Below, piece by piece: positions 24,052-32,556 of a stretch of DNA of 55,151 nt (within the stretch, counting starts at the first letter, position 1; every line of letters begins with the position of its first letter). Source of the DNA: Pseudotamlana haliotis (GTDB lineage: Bacteria; Bacteroidota; Bacteroidia; Flavobacteriales; Flavobacteriaceae). The stretch covers positions 340-55,490 of the forward strand of contig NZ_WAAT01000032.1 in the NCBI RefSeq assembly GCF_008806375.1, given 5' to 3'. The translations under genes and the position numbers were made by a program. The notes below the pieces were generated by a model that was given only the letters and a program-made list of their open reading frames with translations, ran no database searches and was not told the origin of the DNA.

Positions 24052-24582
24052 TCAGTCATAGTTAGCCGAAAAATGACCACTCCAATTGTTTTGTACCTTT
24101 AATACCTGTTCAATAACATCGCGTACGGCACCTTTGCCACCTTTTTTATGTGAAATGTATTTAGAAATATTTTTTATTTCAGGAACGGCGTCTTGTGGGC
24201 AACATGGTAAACCTATGAGTTGCATGACCGGATAATCAGGAATGTCATCGCCCATATACAAGACGTTTTCTGAAGTAATATTTTTTTTCTCAAAATAATC
24301 TTGAAGCTGCTCAATTTTGTTATGAGCGCCTAGATAAATATCAGTAATGCCTAAACCTTGTAAACGAATGCGAACCCCCTCGTTAGAACCTCCAGAAATA
24401 ATACAAACATTAAAGCCTTTGTCTACAGCTGTTTTTAAGGCATAACCATCTTTAATATGCATGGTTCTAAGCATTTCTCCTGTGGTGGTTACAGTCACCG
24501 AACCGTCGGTTAAAACCCCATCAACATCAAAAATAAAAGTGGTAATGTGTTCGAGGTATTCTTTATAGCTTTTTTCTTCCAT
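24052..24582 (-). CDS. KdsC-like HAD phosphatase
   Basis: This 176-residue HAD-superfamily protein resembles 3-deoxy-D-manno-octulosonate 8-phosphate phosphatase. The nucleophile motif is FIFDVDGVLTDGSV, motif II lies in VCIISGGSNEGV and motif III in VLYMGDDIPDYPVM. KdsC lacks a cap domain and forms tetramers, which fits this short length; it makes KDO for lipopolysaccharide. Other small HAD phosphatases share these motifs, so the substrate is likely but unproved. It overlaps the DUF2520 gene upstream by 20 bp. Confidence 0.87.
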   Translation of the reverse strand: MEEKSYKEYLEHITTFIFDVDGVLTDGSVTVTTTGEMLRTMHIKDGYALKTAVDKGFNVCIISGGSNEGVRIRLQGLGITDIYLGAHNKIEQLQDYFEKKNITSENVLYMGDDIPDYPVMQLIGLPCCPQDAVPEIKNISKYISHKKGGKGAVRDVIEQVLKVQNNWSGHFSANYD

Positions 24583-25330
24583 GGGTGTTTTGAATTGAAT
24601 CGGTTAGGAGTTTGTAGATCTCTTGATGTTGCGGCTTTTCGAGCAACTTTAAATGTGCCTTTATTGTTTTTTTATCGTTTCGTTTGGCTGGGCCAGTTTG
24701 TGCCATGAATGGCGACATGTCTTGCACTTTTTTAGCGGTTTCTAAAATAAGCGGTTTGAGCATGTCAAACTCGGCACCTTCACCTTCTGTAATTTCATGT
24801 CCGATACGATACAACTGATTCGTGAAATTATTCACAAAAACCGCAGCCAGGTGGAGCACACGGCGTTGGTCGCTGTTTACACGTTTTGTTGGGCTACCAA
24901 GACTTTTTGCCACTTGTTTTAAAAGCGGATAACTTTTTTTGTCTATGGTTTCAATACAGATAGGCACATTGGCAAAATCAACTTTAGCATCTTTACTAAA
25001 GGTTTGTAAAGGATAAAGCACGGCACGTTTGTGTTTTTTGTCTAAATCATACACACTCACGCTTCCTGAGGTATGGGCAACTAGTTTATTTTCAAAAGGT
25101 AATTTTGAAGAAAGTTCACCAATCACATCGTCGCTAACGGCTAAAATATAAATATCGGCATCCTTTAAAGCGTTTAAATCATTGGTTATTTCAACCTGAT
25201 TACTAAATGGTCTTAGAGCATCTAAATTTCGGTTATACCATTGTATTACAGAAACTTCAGAAGATGTTTTAAAGGCTTTGAATAGGTGCGTGGCTACATT
25301 GCCAGCACCAAGAATTATTACTGAAATCAT
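24563..25330 (-). CDS. DUF2520 / Rossmann-fold (F420/NADP oxidoreductase-like) protein
   Basis: This 255-residue protein starts with a dinucleotide-binding loop (ISVIILGAGNVATHLFKAF) and continues DADIYILAVSDDVIGEL. The C-terminal helical domain (LAAVFVNNFTNQLYRIGHE, AQTGPAKRNDKKTIKAHL) is the DUF2520 part. The fold resembles pyrroline-5-carboxylate reductase and ketopantoate reductase, but the substrate is unknown. It is cotranscribed with the KdsC-like gene and faces the globin gene across a 57-bp divergent promoter region. Confidence 0.88.
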   Translation of the reverse strand: MISVIILGAGNVATHLFKAFKTSSEVSVIQWYNRNLDALRPFSNQVEITNDLNALKDADIYILAVSDDVIGELSSKLPFENKLVAHTSGSVSVYDLDKKHKRAVLYPLQTFSKDAKVDFANVPICIETIDKKSYPLLKQVAKSLGSPTKRVNSDQRRVLHLAAVFVNNFTNQLYRIGHEITEGEGAEFDMLKPLILETAKKVQDMSPFMAQTGPAKRNDKKTIKAHLKLLEKPQHQEIYKLLTDSIQNTHGRKKL

Positions 25331-25375
25331 GGGGCTAAATTAAGCATAATTCGTCTATTTAAAAACCTATTGCCT

Positions 25376-25383
25376 TATCTTTG
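25376..25383 (+). promoter_or_regulatory. Predicted -7 box (TATCTTTG) of the globin gene
   Basis: An exact TAnnTTTG match ends 4 bp before the globin ATG at 25388. Transcription should start at or within a few bases of the start codon, which would give a leaderless mRNA. No clear -33 TTTG is visible. Confidence 0.6.
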
Positions 25384-25387
25384 TTAG

Positions 25388-25774
25388 ATGGAGAAAAAAG
25401 ATATTAAAACGAGAGAAGATGTGTTTTTACTCGTGTCTTCATTTTATGATGGCATTCGAGCCGATGAAGAATTAGGGCCTTTTTTTAATAATTTGATTCA
25501 CGATTGGGATGCACATATTGAAAAACTAACCAGCTTTTGGGAGGCGAGTTTGTTCTTGAAAACCAAATATAAAGGTGATCCTTTAGCTGCACATATTAAG
25601 GTAGACCAAGATAATAATAACGTGATTAATGAGCGTCATTTCGGACTCTGGTTAAACCTGTGGTTTAAAACCATTGATGATCTTTTTGAAGGCGATTATG
25701 CCCAAAATGCTAAACATCGGGCTAGAAAAATGGGCACTTTTTTATATATGAAAATATTTGAGGCGCGCCAATAG
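25388..25774 (+). CDS. Group III truncated hemoglobin
   Basis: This 128-residue heme protein of the 2-on-2 globin fold fits group III: it starts DIKTREDVFLLVSSFYDGIRADEELGPFF, has HIEKLTSFWEASLFLKTKY in the B-E helices, and NERHFGLWLNLWFKTIDDLF around the likely proximal His. Group III globins are thought to handle oxygen, NO or peroxide. The gene is divergent from DUF2520 and is followed after about 35 bp by a methyltransferase gene. Confidence 0.9.
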   Translation: MEKKDIKTREDVFLLVSSFYDGIRADEELGPFFNNLIHDWDAHIEKLTSFWEASLFLKTKYKGDPLAAHIKVDQDNNNVINERHFGLWLNLWFKTIDDLFEGDYAQNAKHRARKMGTFLYMKIFEARQ

Positions 25775-25810
25775 AGCATTGATTTTTTATTATAAAAAAA
25801 ATTAAATACC

Positions 25811-26440
25811 ATGGCAGAATTTTGGGAAGAAAATTTTAAAGAAAAGCAAGCAATGTGGGGGCTTAATCCGTGTGATTCTGCTGTGTCTACGGCAAAATTG
25901 TTTAAAGAAAGTGGCGTACATTCTGTTTTAATTCCCGGGTTTGGCTACGGCCGAAATGCCCAAGTTTTCCTTAAAAATGGCTGTGAGGTTACAGGTATAG
26001 AAATTTCTGAAACCGCTATAAATTTAGCTGAAGAACATTTTGATAATGACCTTACGATACATTCTGGTTCAGTAGGAGAGATGCCTTTTGATGGTGAGTT
26101 TTATGATGGTATTTTTTGTTATGCGCTCATTCATTTGCTTGATGAAGCCGAACGTATTAAATTTATCAAAGATTGTTATAATCAACTCAAACCTGATGGG
26201 CTCATGGTTTTTATAGCGATTTCTACGGAAGACCCCAATTTTGCAAAAGGTGAAGTTTTAAGTGAAAACCGTTTTAAAACCAAACATGGCGTAAATTTGT
26301 TTTATTATGATGCTGAAGCTGTAGAAAGTGAATTTGGAGATTTCGGACTCATTGATGCCGAGGAAATATCTGAGCCCGAAAAAATAATTGAAGGAAAGCC
26401 GTATCAACAATTTTGGAAAATTATTTGTCAAAAGTATTAG
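25811..26440 (+). CDS. Class I SAM-dependent methyltransferase
   Basis: This 209-residue protein has a Rossmann-fold methyltransferase core: motif I SVLIPGFGYGRNAQVFLKNG, the acidic loop end CEVTGIEIS, then GSVGEMPFDGEFYDGIFCYALIHLL and LKPDGLMVFIAIST. It resembles TehB/thiopurine-methyltransferase-like enzymes; the substrate is unknown. It has no signal peptide. It lies downstream of the globin gene on the same strand and may be cotranscribed. Confidence 0.88.
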   Translation: MAEFWEENFKEKQAMWGLNPCDSAVSTAKLFKESGVHSVLIPGFGYGRNAQVFLKNGCEVTGIEISETAINLAEEHFDNDLTIHSGSVGEMPFDGEFYDGIFCYALIHLLDEAERIKFIKDCYNQLKPDGLMVFIAISTEDPNFAKGEVLSENRFKTKHGVNLFYYDAEAVESEFGDFGLIDAEEISEPEKIIEGKPYQQFWKIICQKY

Positions 26441-26562
26441 AGTTTAGTGTTTTGGTTTCTTTATTTTCCTACTAAATCCAATAGCTCAGGAAGCACTTTG
26501 TGAGCCTGTAAAGTCTTTCTTCTTTTTTGAAGACTTTAACAATTGAACTAAACTTAAATCCT

Positions 26563-26570
26563 TAAATTTG
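26563..26570 (+). promoter_or_regulatory. Predicted -7 box (TAAATTTG) of the ccs gene
   Basis: Exact TAnnTTTG match, 26 bp before the ATG at 26597; a TTG at 26543-26545 is a possible weak -33 element. Confidence 0.6.
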
Positions 26571-26596
26571 CGCGACCTCAAAATAGGCTAACTATC

Positions 26597-29500
26597 ATGC
26601 AAAAAAAACTTGCCAACATTTTATTTTCGACCAAACTAACAGCTGTTTTATTTATCGTTTTTGCTGCGGCTATGGCTGTAGGCACATTTTTAGATGCCGG
26701 ACAAGAAACATCGCCTACGCCGTACACTCGTAATTTAATTTATAACGCATGGTGGTTTGAGGCTATTATGGTGTTTTTTATTGTCAATTTTATTGGAAAT
26801 GTATTCCGTTTCAGACTTTATAAAAAGGAAAAATGGGCAACCTTTATTCTGCACTTATCCTTTATCTTCATCTTATTTGGGGCGTTTATTACCCGTTATG
26901 TGAGTTTTGAAGGCATGATGGCTATTCGTGAAGGGGCTACCGAAAATACTTTTCTTTCGCAAAAAACATACGTTACGGCCTTTATTGACGGTGATTATGA
27001 AATAGATGGGGTACCACAACGTCTTCCAATAGAACGTGAAGTTGATTTTTCTGGACGCATGGAAAATCATTTTGAAATTGAAACGAATTACAATCAGCAA
27101 CCTGTAAAAATTGAATTAGAAAAATTTATTGTTGGTGCTGAAGAAGATATTATTCCTAGTGAAAATGGTGAAGAATACCTTAAAATTGTTGAAGCCGGAA
27201 GTAACGGTCCGCACAACCATTTTCTCAAAGTAGGCGAAGTACAAAGTGTTCATGGTATTTTATTAGCCTTGAATAAACCAACCGATGGTGCTATTAATAT
27301 TACTCATAAAAATGGTGAATTAACCATACAATCACCTTTTGAAGGCGAGTACATGACCATGGCAACCATGGCACAAGGGAAATTGGTTAAAGACAGTTTA
27401 CAGCCATTAATTTTACGTTCACGGTATGTGATTGGAAACATGCAAATGGTGTTTCCTAAGCCTGTGGTTAAAGGCGAATTTGATATTGTTGAAGGCTCAG
27501 CTTTACTAAAAAATAGTTCAACCGATGGTGCCAAATTACGCATAACTTCAAACGGAGAATCTAAAACCGTTGGTGTTTTAGGGAACAAAGGAAGCAGCGG
27601 TACATTTAAACAAATTAGTGTTGGTGGTTTAGATATTGCCTTAAAATATGGTTCTAAAGTATTGGAGTTGCCATTCGCCATCAAGTTAAACGATTTTGAA
27701 GCCGAGCGTTACCCAGGAACCGAACGTGGCTATTCAGCCTACTCCAGTGAGGTGACGGTTATTGATGAAAATCAAGAAGATTACGACTATAAAATTTACA
27801 TGAATAACATTTTAGATCACGGAGGATACCGCTTTTTTCAATCGAGTTTTGATCCCGATGAAAAAGGAACCATTCTTTCTGTTAATCACGATTATTGGGG
27901 GACTTTAATCACTTACCTTGGTTATTTTATGCTCTATTTTGGTTTGTTAGCTATTATATTTACTAAGCATTCACGTTTTGGAGATTTAAGGCGCCAGTTG
28001 GAAAAAGTAAAATCGAAGAAATCGAAATTATTAAGCATTTTTATTTTGTGTTTTGGATTAACAGCTGTCGCTCAAGATCACGATCATGGGGCACATTCAG
28101 CAGATGATGGTCATAACCATTCGCAACCTACAAAAGCACAAATTGACTCTATACTTCAGAAAAATATAACGCCTAGAGAACACGCCGAGAAATTTGGAAA
28201 TTTAGTGATTCAAGATCTTAGCGGACGAATGATGCCAGTGAATACTTATGCTTCAGAGATGCTTCGTAAGCTAAGTAAACACGATACTTATGAAGATTTT
28301 GATGCCAATCAAGTGTATCTGTCCATTCAGGAGAGTCCGATGCTTTGGTATAATGTGCCTATCATTTACCTAAAACCTAAAAAAGGCGATTCTATTAGAA
28401 GTTTAATCGGAGCTCCAAAAGAAAAGAATTATGTGGCTTTGGCAGATTTCTTTTCAGAAAGAGGCGAATACAGGTTAGCACCGTTTTTGGATGAGGCTTA
28501 TAAAGCACAAGTACCAAACGGATTTCAAAAAGAATTTAAAGAAACTGATCAGCGTGTGAGTTTGTTGTACAATGCGATTGAAGGGATGTCTTTAAAAATA
28601 TTCCCAATTCCAGAGGATGCTAATAATAAGTGGATTTCTCATTACGATTTTACACAGGATATTTCGGTGATTAAAGACTCACTTTATAGTAATTTTGTGA
28701 AAAATGGATTTAGAACCTACTTATTCACCTTAAACCAAGCTAAAAAATCTGGAGACTACCAAGAAGCTGAAAAGCTTTTAACAGCATTTAAAAAGACGCA
28801 ACACCGTTATGGAGGTGAGGTGATGCTTAGTGATGATAAGATTAAAGCGGAGGTGCTTTATAATAAGTATGACATCTTCAAAAAGTTATTCAGTTGGTAT
28901 TTATACGCCGGAACCTTCATGTTTATCTTACTTATTTTTCAAATATTTAACGATAAACGTAAATGGGTAAATACTGGGGTAAATGTCTTTAAGTACATCA
29001 TTTTTGCACTGTTCATATTACATACAGCAGGCTTAATTGCACGATGGTATATTTCTGGTCATGCGCCTTGGAGTGATGCCTATGAGTCTATGATTTACGT
29101 AGCTTGGGCCACTATGTTGTTTGGTTTAATTTTTGGTAGAAAAAGTGATTTAACGCTGGCGTCTACGGCCTTTGTGACGGCCATGATTTTAATGATTGCA
29201 CACTGGAACTGGATGGACCCTGCTATTGCCAATTTACAACCTGTTCTAAACAGTTACTGGTTAATGATTCACGTGGCAGTTATTGTGGCGAGTTATGGGC
29301 CGTTTACCTTAGGAATGATTTTAGGTATCGTGGCTTTATTCCTTATGATTTTTACCAACAAGTCCAATAAAACAAAGATGGACTTAAACATAAAAGAACT
29401 TACCGTAATTAATGAAATGGCTTTGACTGTTGGTCTAGTAATGCTAACTATTGGAAACTTCCTTGGTGGTATGTGGGCTAATGAAAGTTGGGGACGCTAT

Positions 29501-29800
29501 TGGGGTTGGGATCCTAAAGAAACGTGGGCGCTTATTAGTATCATGATTTATGCTTTTGTTATACACATGAGATTGGTACCTGGTTTACGCGGACGATGGA
29601 TTTACAATTTACTTTCTATTGTGGCCTTTGCAAGTATTATTATGACCTACTTTGGGGTGAATTTCTACCTTGCAGGACTTCATAGTTATGCTAGTGGCGA
29701 TCAAATTGTAAGTGTGAAGTTTATTGCAATCGCTTGTGTTTTAGTCGCTATTTTAGGGTTTTTCTCTTACCGTGGCTATGCCAAACACTATAAAAAGTAA
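26597..29800 (+). CDS. ccsA: Fused CcsB-CcsA cytochrome c biogenesis protein
   Basis: This 1067-residue membrane protein of the System II heme-lyase type is a fusion. The N-terminal half is ResB/CcsB-like (four membrane segments and a long periplasmic domain, about 1-470). The C-terminal half is CcsA with the heme-handling WWD motif WGRYWGWDPKETWAL and flanking His residues. It exports heme and attaches it to apocytochrome c. Between the halves is a signal-peptide-like helix (LLSIFILCFGLTAVAQ) followed by a His/Asp-rich stretch, DHDHGAHSADDGHNHS, which could bind metal. The gene stands alone behind its own promoter. Confidence 0.95.
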   Translation: MQKKLANILFSTKLTAVLFIVFAAAMAVGTFLDAGQETSPTPYTRNLIYNAWWFEAIMVFFIVNFIGNVFRFRLYKKEKWATFILHLSFIFILFGAFITRYVSFEGMMAIREGATENTFLSQKTYVTAFIDGDYEIDGVPQRLPIEREVDFSGRMENHFEIETNYNQQPVKIELEKFIVGAEEDIIPSENGEEYLKIVEAGSNGPHNHFLKVGEVQSVHGILLALNKPTDGAINITHKNGELTIQSPFEGEYMTMATMAQGKLVKDSLQPLILRSRYVIGNMQMVFPKPVVKGEFDIVEGSALLKNSSTDGAKLRITSNGESKTVGVLGNKGSSGTFKQISVGGLDIALKYGSKVLELPFAIKLNDFEAERYPGTERGYSAYSSEVTVIDENQEDYDYKIYMNNILDHGGYRFFQSSFDPDEKGTILSVNHDYWGTLITYLGYFMLYFGLLAIIFTKHSRFGDLRRQLEKVKSKKSKLLSIFILCFGLTAVAQDHDHGAHSADDGHNHSQPTKAQIDSILQKNITPREHAEKFGNLVIQDLSGRMMPVNTYASEMLRKLSKHDTYEDFDANQVYLSIQESPMLWYNVPIIYLKPKKGDSIRSLIGAPKEKNYVALADFFSERGEYRLAPFLDEAYKAQVPNGFQKEFKETDQRVSLLYNAIEGMSLKIFPIPEDANNKWISHYDFTQDISVIKDSLYSNFVKNGFRTYLFTLNQAKKSGDYQEAEKLLTAFKKTQHRYGGEVMLSDDKIKAEVLYNKYDIFKKLFSWYLYAGTFMFILLIFQIFNDKRKWVNTGVNVFKYIIFALFILHTAGLIARWYISGHAPWSDAYESMIYVAWATMLFGLIFGRKSDLTLASTAFVTAMILMIAHWNWMDPAIANLQPVLNSYWLMIHVAVIVASYGPFTLGMILGIVALFLMIFTNKSNKTKMDLNIKELTVINEMALTVGLVMLTIGNFLGGMWANESWGRYWGWDPKETWALISIMIYAFVIHMRLVPGLRGRWIYNLLSIVAFASIIMTYFGVNFYLAGLHSYASGDQIVSVKFIAIACVLVAILGFFSYRGYAKHYKK

Positions 29801-29874
29801 TTTTTGTTATAATTTAGTGTAAAGTTTGTAGTTTTTTCCGACTTACTTGATGATTCTAACTTATACTAAATTTT

Positions 29875-30297
29875 ATGAAAACCTATTTTTTACTTTTTTT
29901 TAGTCTTGTAGCTTTAATGTCATGTTCATCTGATAATGATGATAGTCCTTCTATGGATACCTCTGGTGATGACGTTATGGAAATTGTTGCTTATAGTGGA
30001 AATTTTGTTTCCGTGGTACATCCTACCGAAGGTACTGCAGAAATTAACAAAGAAGAAGCGACTTTAACTTTGTCTAACTTTAAATCGGATGAAGGTCCGT
30101 CTTTGGAATTATATTTGTCTACCGATGCATCTGCTACCAAATATGTTAGTTTAGGTGCTTTACAGGGTTTAGATGGAAACTATACATATGATTTGTCGGC
30201 AAATATAGATTTAGACTTTTCGGAGTATAACCATGTTATCGTATGGTGTGTACCGTTTGGTGTGAATTTTGGGAATGCCGTTTTGGAAATGAATTAA
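29875..30297 (+). CDS. DM13-domain lipoprotein
   Basis: This 140-residue protein has a lipoprotein signal (FLLFFSLVALMSC, lipobox Cys17) and a short Asp/Ser-rich linker. Residues 38-140 form a DM13 domain: YSGNFVSVVHPTEGTAEI, LTLSNFKSDEGPSLELYLSTD and YNHVIVWCVPFGVNFGNA. DM13 domains contain a conserved Cys (here in VWCVPFGV) and have been proposed to take part in redox reactions. It should be anchored in the envelope. It follows the cytochrome biogenesis gene by 75 bp, but a functional link is only suggested. Confidence 0.88.
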   Translation: MKTYFLLFFSLVALMSCSSDNDDSPSMDTSGDDVMEIVAYSGNFVSVVHPTEGTAEINKEEATLTLSNFKSDEGPSLELYLSTDASATKYVSLGALQGLDGNYTYDLSANIDLDFSEYNHVIVWCVPFGVNFGNAVLEMN

Positions 30298-30423
30298 ATT
30301 ATATCTGCTACTGGCTATGAGTAGAGGCGTGGTTTAGTACTTAATTTTATAAGTACCCATCAAACTGAAAATGGAAAGGATTTTTCCAAATAGGAAGGAA
30401 TAAGCAATTACTTATAGCCATTT

Positions 30424-30456
30424 TAGGAAACAGTTTTTATGGTTTCCTTATAGTTT
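30424..30456 (+). terminator. Possible terminator after the DM13 gene
   Basis: AGGAAAC and GTTTCCT form a 7-bp stem, followed by TATAGTTTTT. It overlaps the 3' end of the convergent parE gene, so it is only a candidate. Confidence 0.4.
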
Positions 30457-30735
30457 TTCATTCAAGTCTTGTCTTCCTACAATCGCCATGATTTCAATAA
30501 TATCTTCATTTACTTTAAAATAAATACTATCAGCTCCACAGGCACAGCGTCTATAATCTTTTTTTATATATTCTACAGATTCAAAGGAATAAGGTCTTTG
30601 GGCGATAGTGTCAAAATATTCAAAAAATGATTCAAAATACTTATCCGCTTGAGTCATTCCAAATTTTTCAACTCCGTAATGATGAATTCGTATTAAATCG
30701 TTTTTAGCTTCGTTACTTAACCTGTATTTAGCCAT
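30448..30735 (-). CDS. parE: RelE/ParE family toxin
   Basis: This 95-residue toxin starts AKYRLSNEAKNDLIRIHHYGVEKFG, the standard ParE opening, and ends IYFKVNEDIIEIMAIVGRQDL, the final strand of the fold. ParE toxins poison DNA gyrase. The gene overlaps the antitoxin gene by 8 bp, so production is coupled. It contains RCACGADS with two Cys, which is unusual but within family variation. Chromosomal parDE modules are common; no linkage to a plasmid is implied. Confidence 0.93.
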   Translation of the reverse strand: MAKYRLSNEAKNDLIRIHHYGVEKFGMTQADKYFESFFEYFDTIAQRPYSFESVEYIKKDYRRCACGADSIYFKVNEDIIEIMAIVGRQDLNEKL

Positions 30736-30967
30736 TCAGCAAGGACTTTGATTGAGCTAAAATTTCATTTTTATCATCATTTGTAAATCCACTTTCTTCT
30801 GCTTTATCCAGTTTGGCTCTAACCCAATCAATTTGGATTTGCTGTTTTCTGGCTTGTCTTATTAAATCATTTACTAATTCGCTTTTACTTGAATATTCAT
30901 TTTTATTCACTTGCGCTTTTAGCCATTCGTCGTTTGGTTCTGTAAATGAGATACTTTGTCTAGGCAT
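30728..30967 (-). CDS. parD: ParD-type antitoxin (CC2985 family)
   Basis: The 79-residue antitoxin starts MPRQSISFTEPNDEWLKAQV, a ribbon-helix-helix DNA-binding domain, followed by SSKSELVNDLIRQAR and a helical tail that binds the toxin. The ATG at 30967 fits the family; an in-frame upstream ATG would add the non-homologous MVYIYIKHKI. The dimer normally represses its own operon. The imperfect palindrome TGTAAATATACA (30982-30993), just upstream over a possible promoter box, is a candidate operator. Confidence 0.92.
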   Translation of the reverse strand: MPRQSISFTEPNDEWLKAQVNKNEYSSKSELVNDLIRQARKQQIQIDWVRAKLDKAEESGFTNDDKNEILAQSKSLLNG

Positions 30968-30981
30968 GATTTTATGTTTGA

Positions 30982-30993
30982 TGTAAATATACA
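30982..30993. promoter_or_regulatory. Candidate parDE operator
   Basis: TGTA-AATA-TACA lies 15 bp before the parD start and overlaps TATATTTA on the minus strand, a near match to the -7 box. This is where ParD self-repression would act. Confidence 0.4.
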
Positions 30994-31008
30994 CCAAATA
31001 CGAATCGA

Positions 31009-31731
31009 TTACAAGTCGTTGATAACTAATATATAGTTATAACCTAAAGCAAATAAAATAGCAAGACCGAAACTTAATAGGGTACCAATTAAAACGTATT
31101 CGGTTAATTTTCGGTCTTTTGCTTTTGATAAATCTCCAAAACGAAACACCGATTTGGCAGCAATTAAAAAGCCAACACCTTCCCAATGGTTGGTAATTAT
31201 AAACATAAATACAAACAAACGCTCTAGAATACCTATATATGCTCCAGCGTTTTTTAGAGATGATTCATTGTCAAAATCGCGTAAATCCCACTTTGAAATG
31301 ATGGTTTTCATAACGACTGAAGCTACCTGTGTTAAGCAAACCAAACTAGTTATAAATAGTAGTGTTTCTGCTTCAAATAGAAAATTTAAATCGAAGTCAT
31401 AAGGTTCATAAATACAAACCACAAGGGCGATAATTATAAAATGCGCTAATTGATCTAAACCAAATAAAAGGCGGCTGTTTATGTACTTGTTGAGATAAAG
31501 TTTTAGAAGATCAATGCTGTAATGAGAAGCTACGATGATCAAAATACCTAACCAATAATTGAAGTTAAATTGTAAAACGATAATAAGCGCTAAAAAATGT
31601 ACTAAAATATGCCAATATAGGAATTTTGATTTGTGTTTGTGTTTTTCTTTATGTTTCACCCATTGGTTTGGTTGAAAGAGAAAATCGCCAATGAGGTGCG
31701 CTAAAATCAATTTGAGGGCTAGAATTAGCAT
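31009..31731 (-). CDS. DUF3307 membrane protein
   Basis: This 240-residue integral membrane protein has around six to seven helices. The N-terminus LKLILAHLIGDFLFQPNQWVKHK is the DUF3307 signature, with HILVHFLALIIVLQF next and ASHYSIDLLKLYL later; the conserved His and Asp within helices suggest a buried polar site. Function is unknown. Its start overlaps the end of the SatD gene by 7 bp, and this pairing of DUF3307 with SatD recurs in other bacteria, so they probably work together. Confidence 0.88.
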   Translation of the reverse strand: MLILALKLILAHLIGDFLFQPNQWVKHKEKHKHKSKFLYWHILVHFLALIIVLQFNFNYWLGILIIVASHYSIDLLKLYLNKYINSRLLFGLDQLAHFIIIALVVCIYEPYDFDLNFLFEAETLLFITSLVCLTQVASVVMKTIISKWDLRDFDNESSLKNAGAYIGILERLFVFMFIITNHWEGVGFLIAAKSVFRFGDLSKAKDRKLTEYVLIGTLLSFGLAILFALGYNYILVINDL

Positions 31732-32327
31732 AAGGTTTGTATTTGGATTTTATAGTAGTTAAGTAACTTAGAAAGCTCATCTTGGCCAGCACGTTTTAGT
31801 CCTTGACTGATGTTTCCTTGGGTTTTCCCTAATGTTTCGGCTAGTTCGTTTTGTGTGAAACCTGGGTGATCTAATGTGGTTTTTATTAATAATGCTGAAG
31901 TGCTAGACCAGTGGTTTATGGTAAGCTGAGCTAATTCAAGCATGATGTTTATTGTAGTGTCAAATTCAGGAAAAGGTGATTTTATGGCTAAAGTTGTTTT
32001 CTTTAAATCTTCAAAACATTCACCAGAATTTACAAAGGCTTCACCGTTAGATTCGGTTATTTTTTCAGAGGTAAAAGATTTTTTACCAATGCCAATAGCG
32101 AGTCGCACATCAATATTTTTAAATTGTTTGATGGTTGCTTTTATAAGCAAGCAAGCTTTTAGGGCATCTTCTGGTGTCACTTCAAACTGAAAGCTGTCGC
32201 CTCTGTAAATCTCCCAAGTTGAAGGACTTGTACCAAATTGATTGAGCACGGCTTTAAGTGGTTCTAACCATTGTTTTGGTGAACTTTCTTTAGAGTTGAT
32301 AATGTCGCCTGTAATAATGCTTGTCAT
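31725..32327 (-). CDS. SatD family protein with C-terminal helix-turn-helix
   Basis: This 200-residue protein starts SIITGDIINSKESSPKQWLEPL, typical of SatD, followed by an alpha/beta region (EIYRGDSFQFEVTPEDALKACL, DVRLAIGIGKKSF) that resembles a nucleotidyl-cyclase-like fold. The end, FTQNELAETLGKTQGNISQGLKRAG, is a clear helix-turn-helix. SatD was first seen in a streptococcal acid-tolerance locus; its biochemistry is unknown. It is the first gene of the satD-DUF3307 pair, and two palindromes of identical design sit at its promoter, which suggests self-regulation. Confidence 0.88.
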   Translation of the reverse strand: MTSIITGDIINSKESSPKQWLEPLKAVLNQFGTSPSTWEIYRGDSFQFEVTPEDALKACLLIKATIKQFKNIDVRLAIGIGKKSFTSEKITESNGEAFVNSGECFEDLKKTTLAIKSPFPEFDTTINIMLELAQLTINHWSSTSALLIKTTLDHPGFTQNELAETLGKTQGNISQGLKRAGQDELSKLLNYYKIQIQTLC

Positions 32328-32352
32328 GTATTTATGATAACTAATTGGTTAC

Positions 32353-32384
32353 CAAATGTATTCTTTTTTATTTACAACGGCAAA
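32353..32384 (-). promoter_or_regulatory. satD promoter (TTTG-N20-TACATTTG)
   Basis: On the minus strand TTTG (32384-32381) and TACATTTG (32360-32353) are separated by exactly 20 bp, a full match to the Bacteroidota consensus. The leader would be about 20 nt. Confidence 0.82.
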
Positions 32385-32406
32385 TTATTAGTTAATTAGC
32401 TAATAA
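32385..32406. promoter_or_regulatory. Candidate SatD operator 1
   Basis: TTATTAG-N8-CTAATAA inverted repeat that directly abuts the -33 box of the satD promoter. The N8 is TTAATTAG. Confidence 0.65.
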
Positions 32407-32412
32407 AGTAGA

Positions 32413-32434
32413 TTATTAGTTTTTAGGCTAATAA
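32413..32434. promoter_or_regulatory. Candidate SatD operator 2
   Basis: The second TTATTAG-N8-CTAATAA inverted repeat (N8 is TTTTTAGG), 28 bp centre-to-centre from operator 1. Same arms and same spacing argue against chance. Confidence 0.65.
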
Positions 32435-32556
32435 TTGTAAATATAATCCTTTAAGCTGATATTAAAGTAGCTTTGAATGCCTTTATAGCTTGTAAATAGA
32501 AGTGAATATCTTTACCTTTAAATTTAAAATGGTATTAATTAGAAAAATAAGCGCGT

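Noticed and set aside
30448-30967. parDE as evidence of a plasmid or prophage
   Set aside because: Chromosomal parDE pairs are common, and no replication, mobilisation or phage genes lie nearby.
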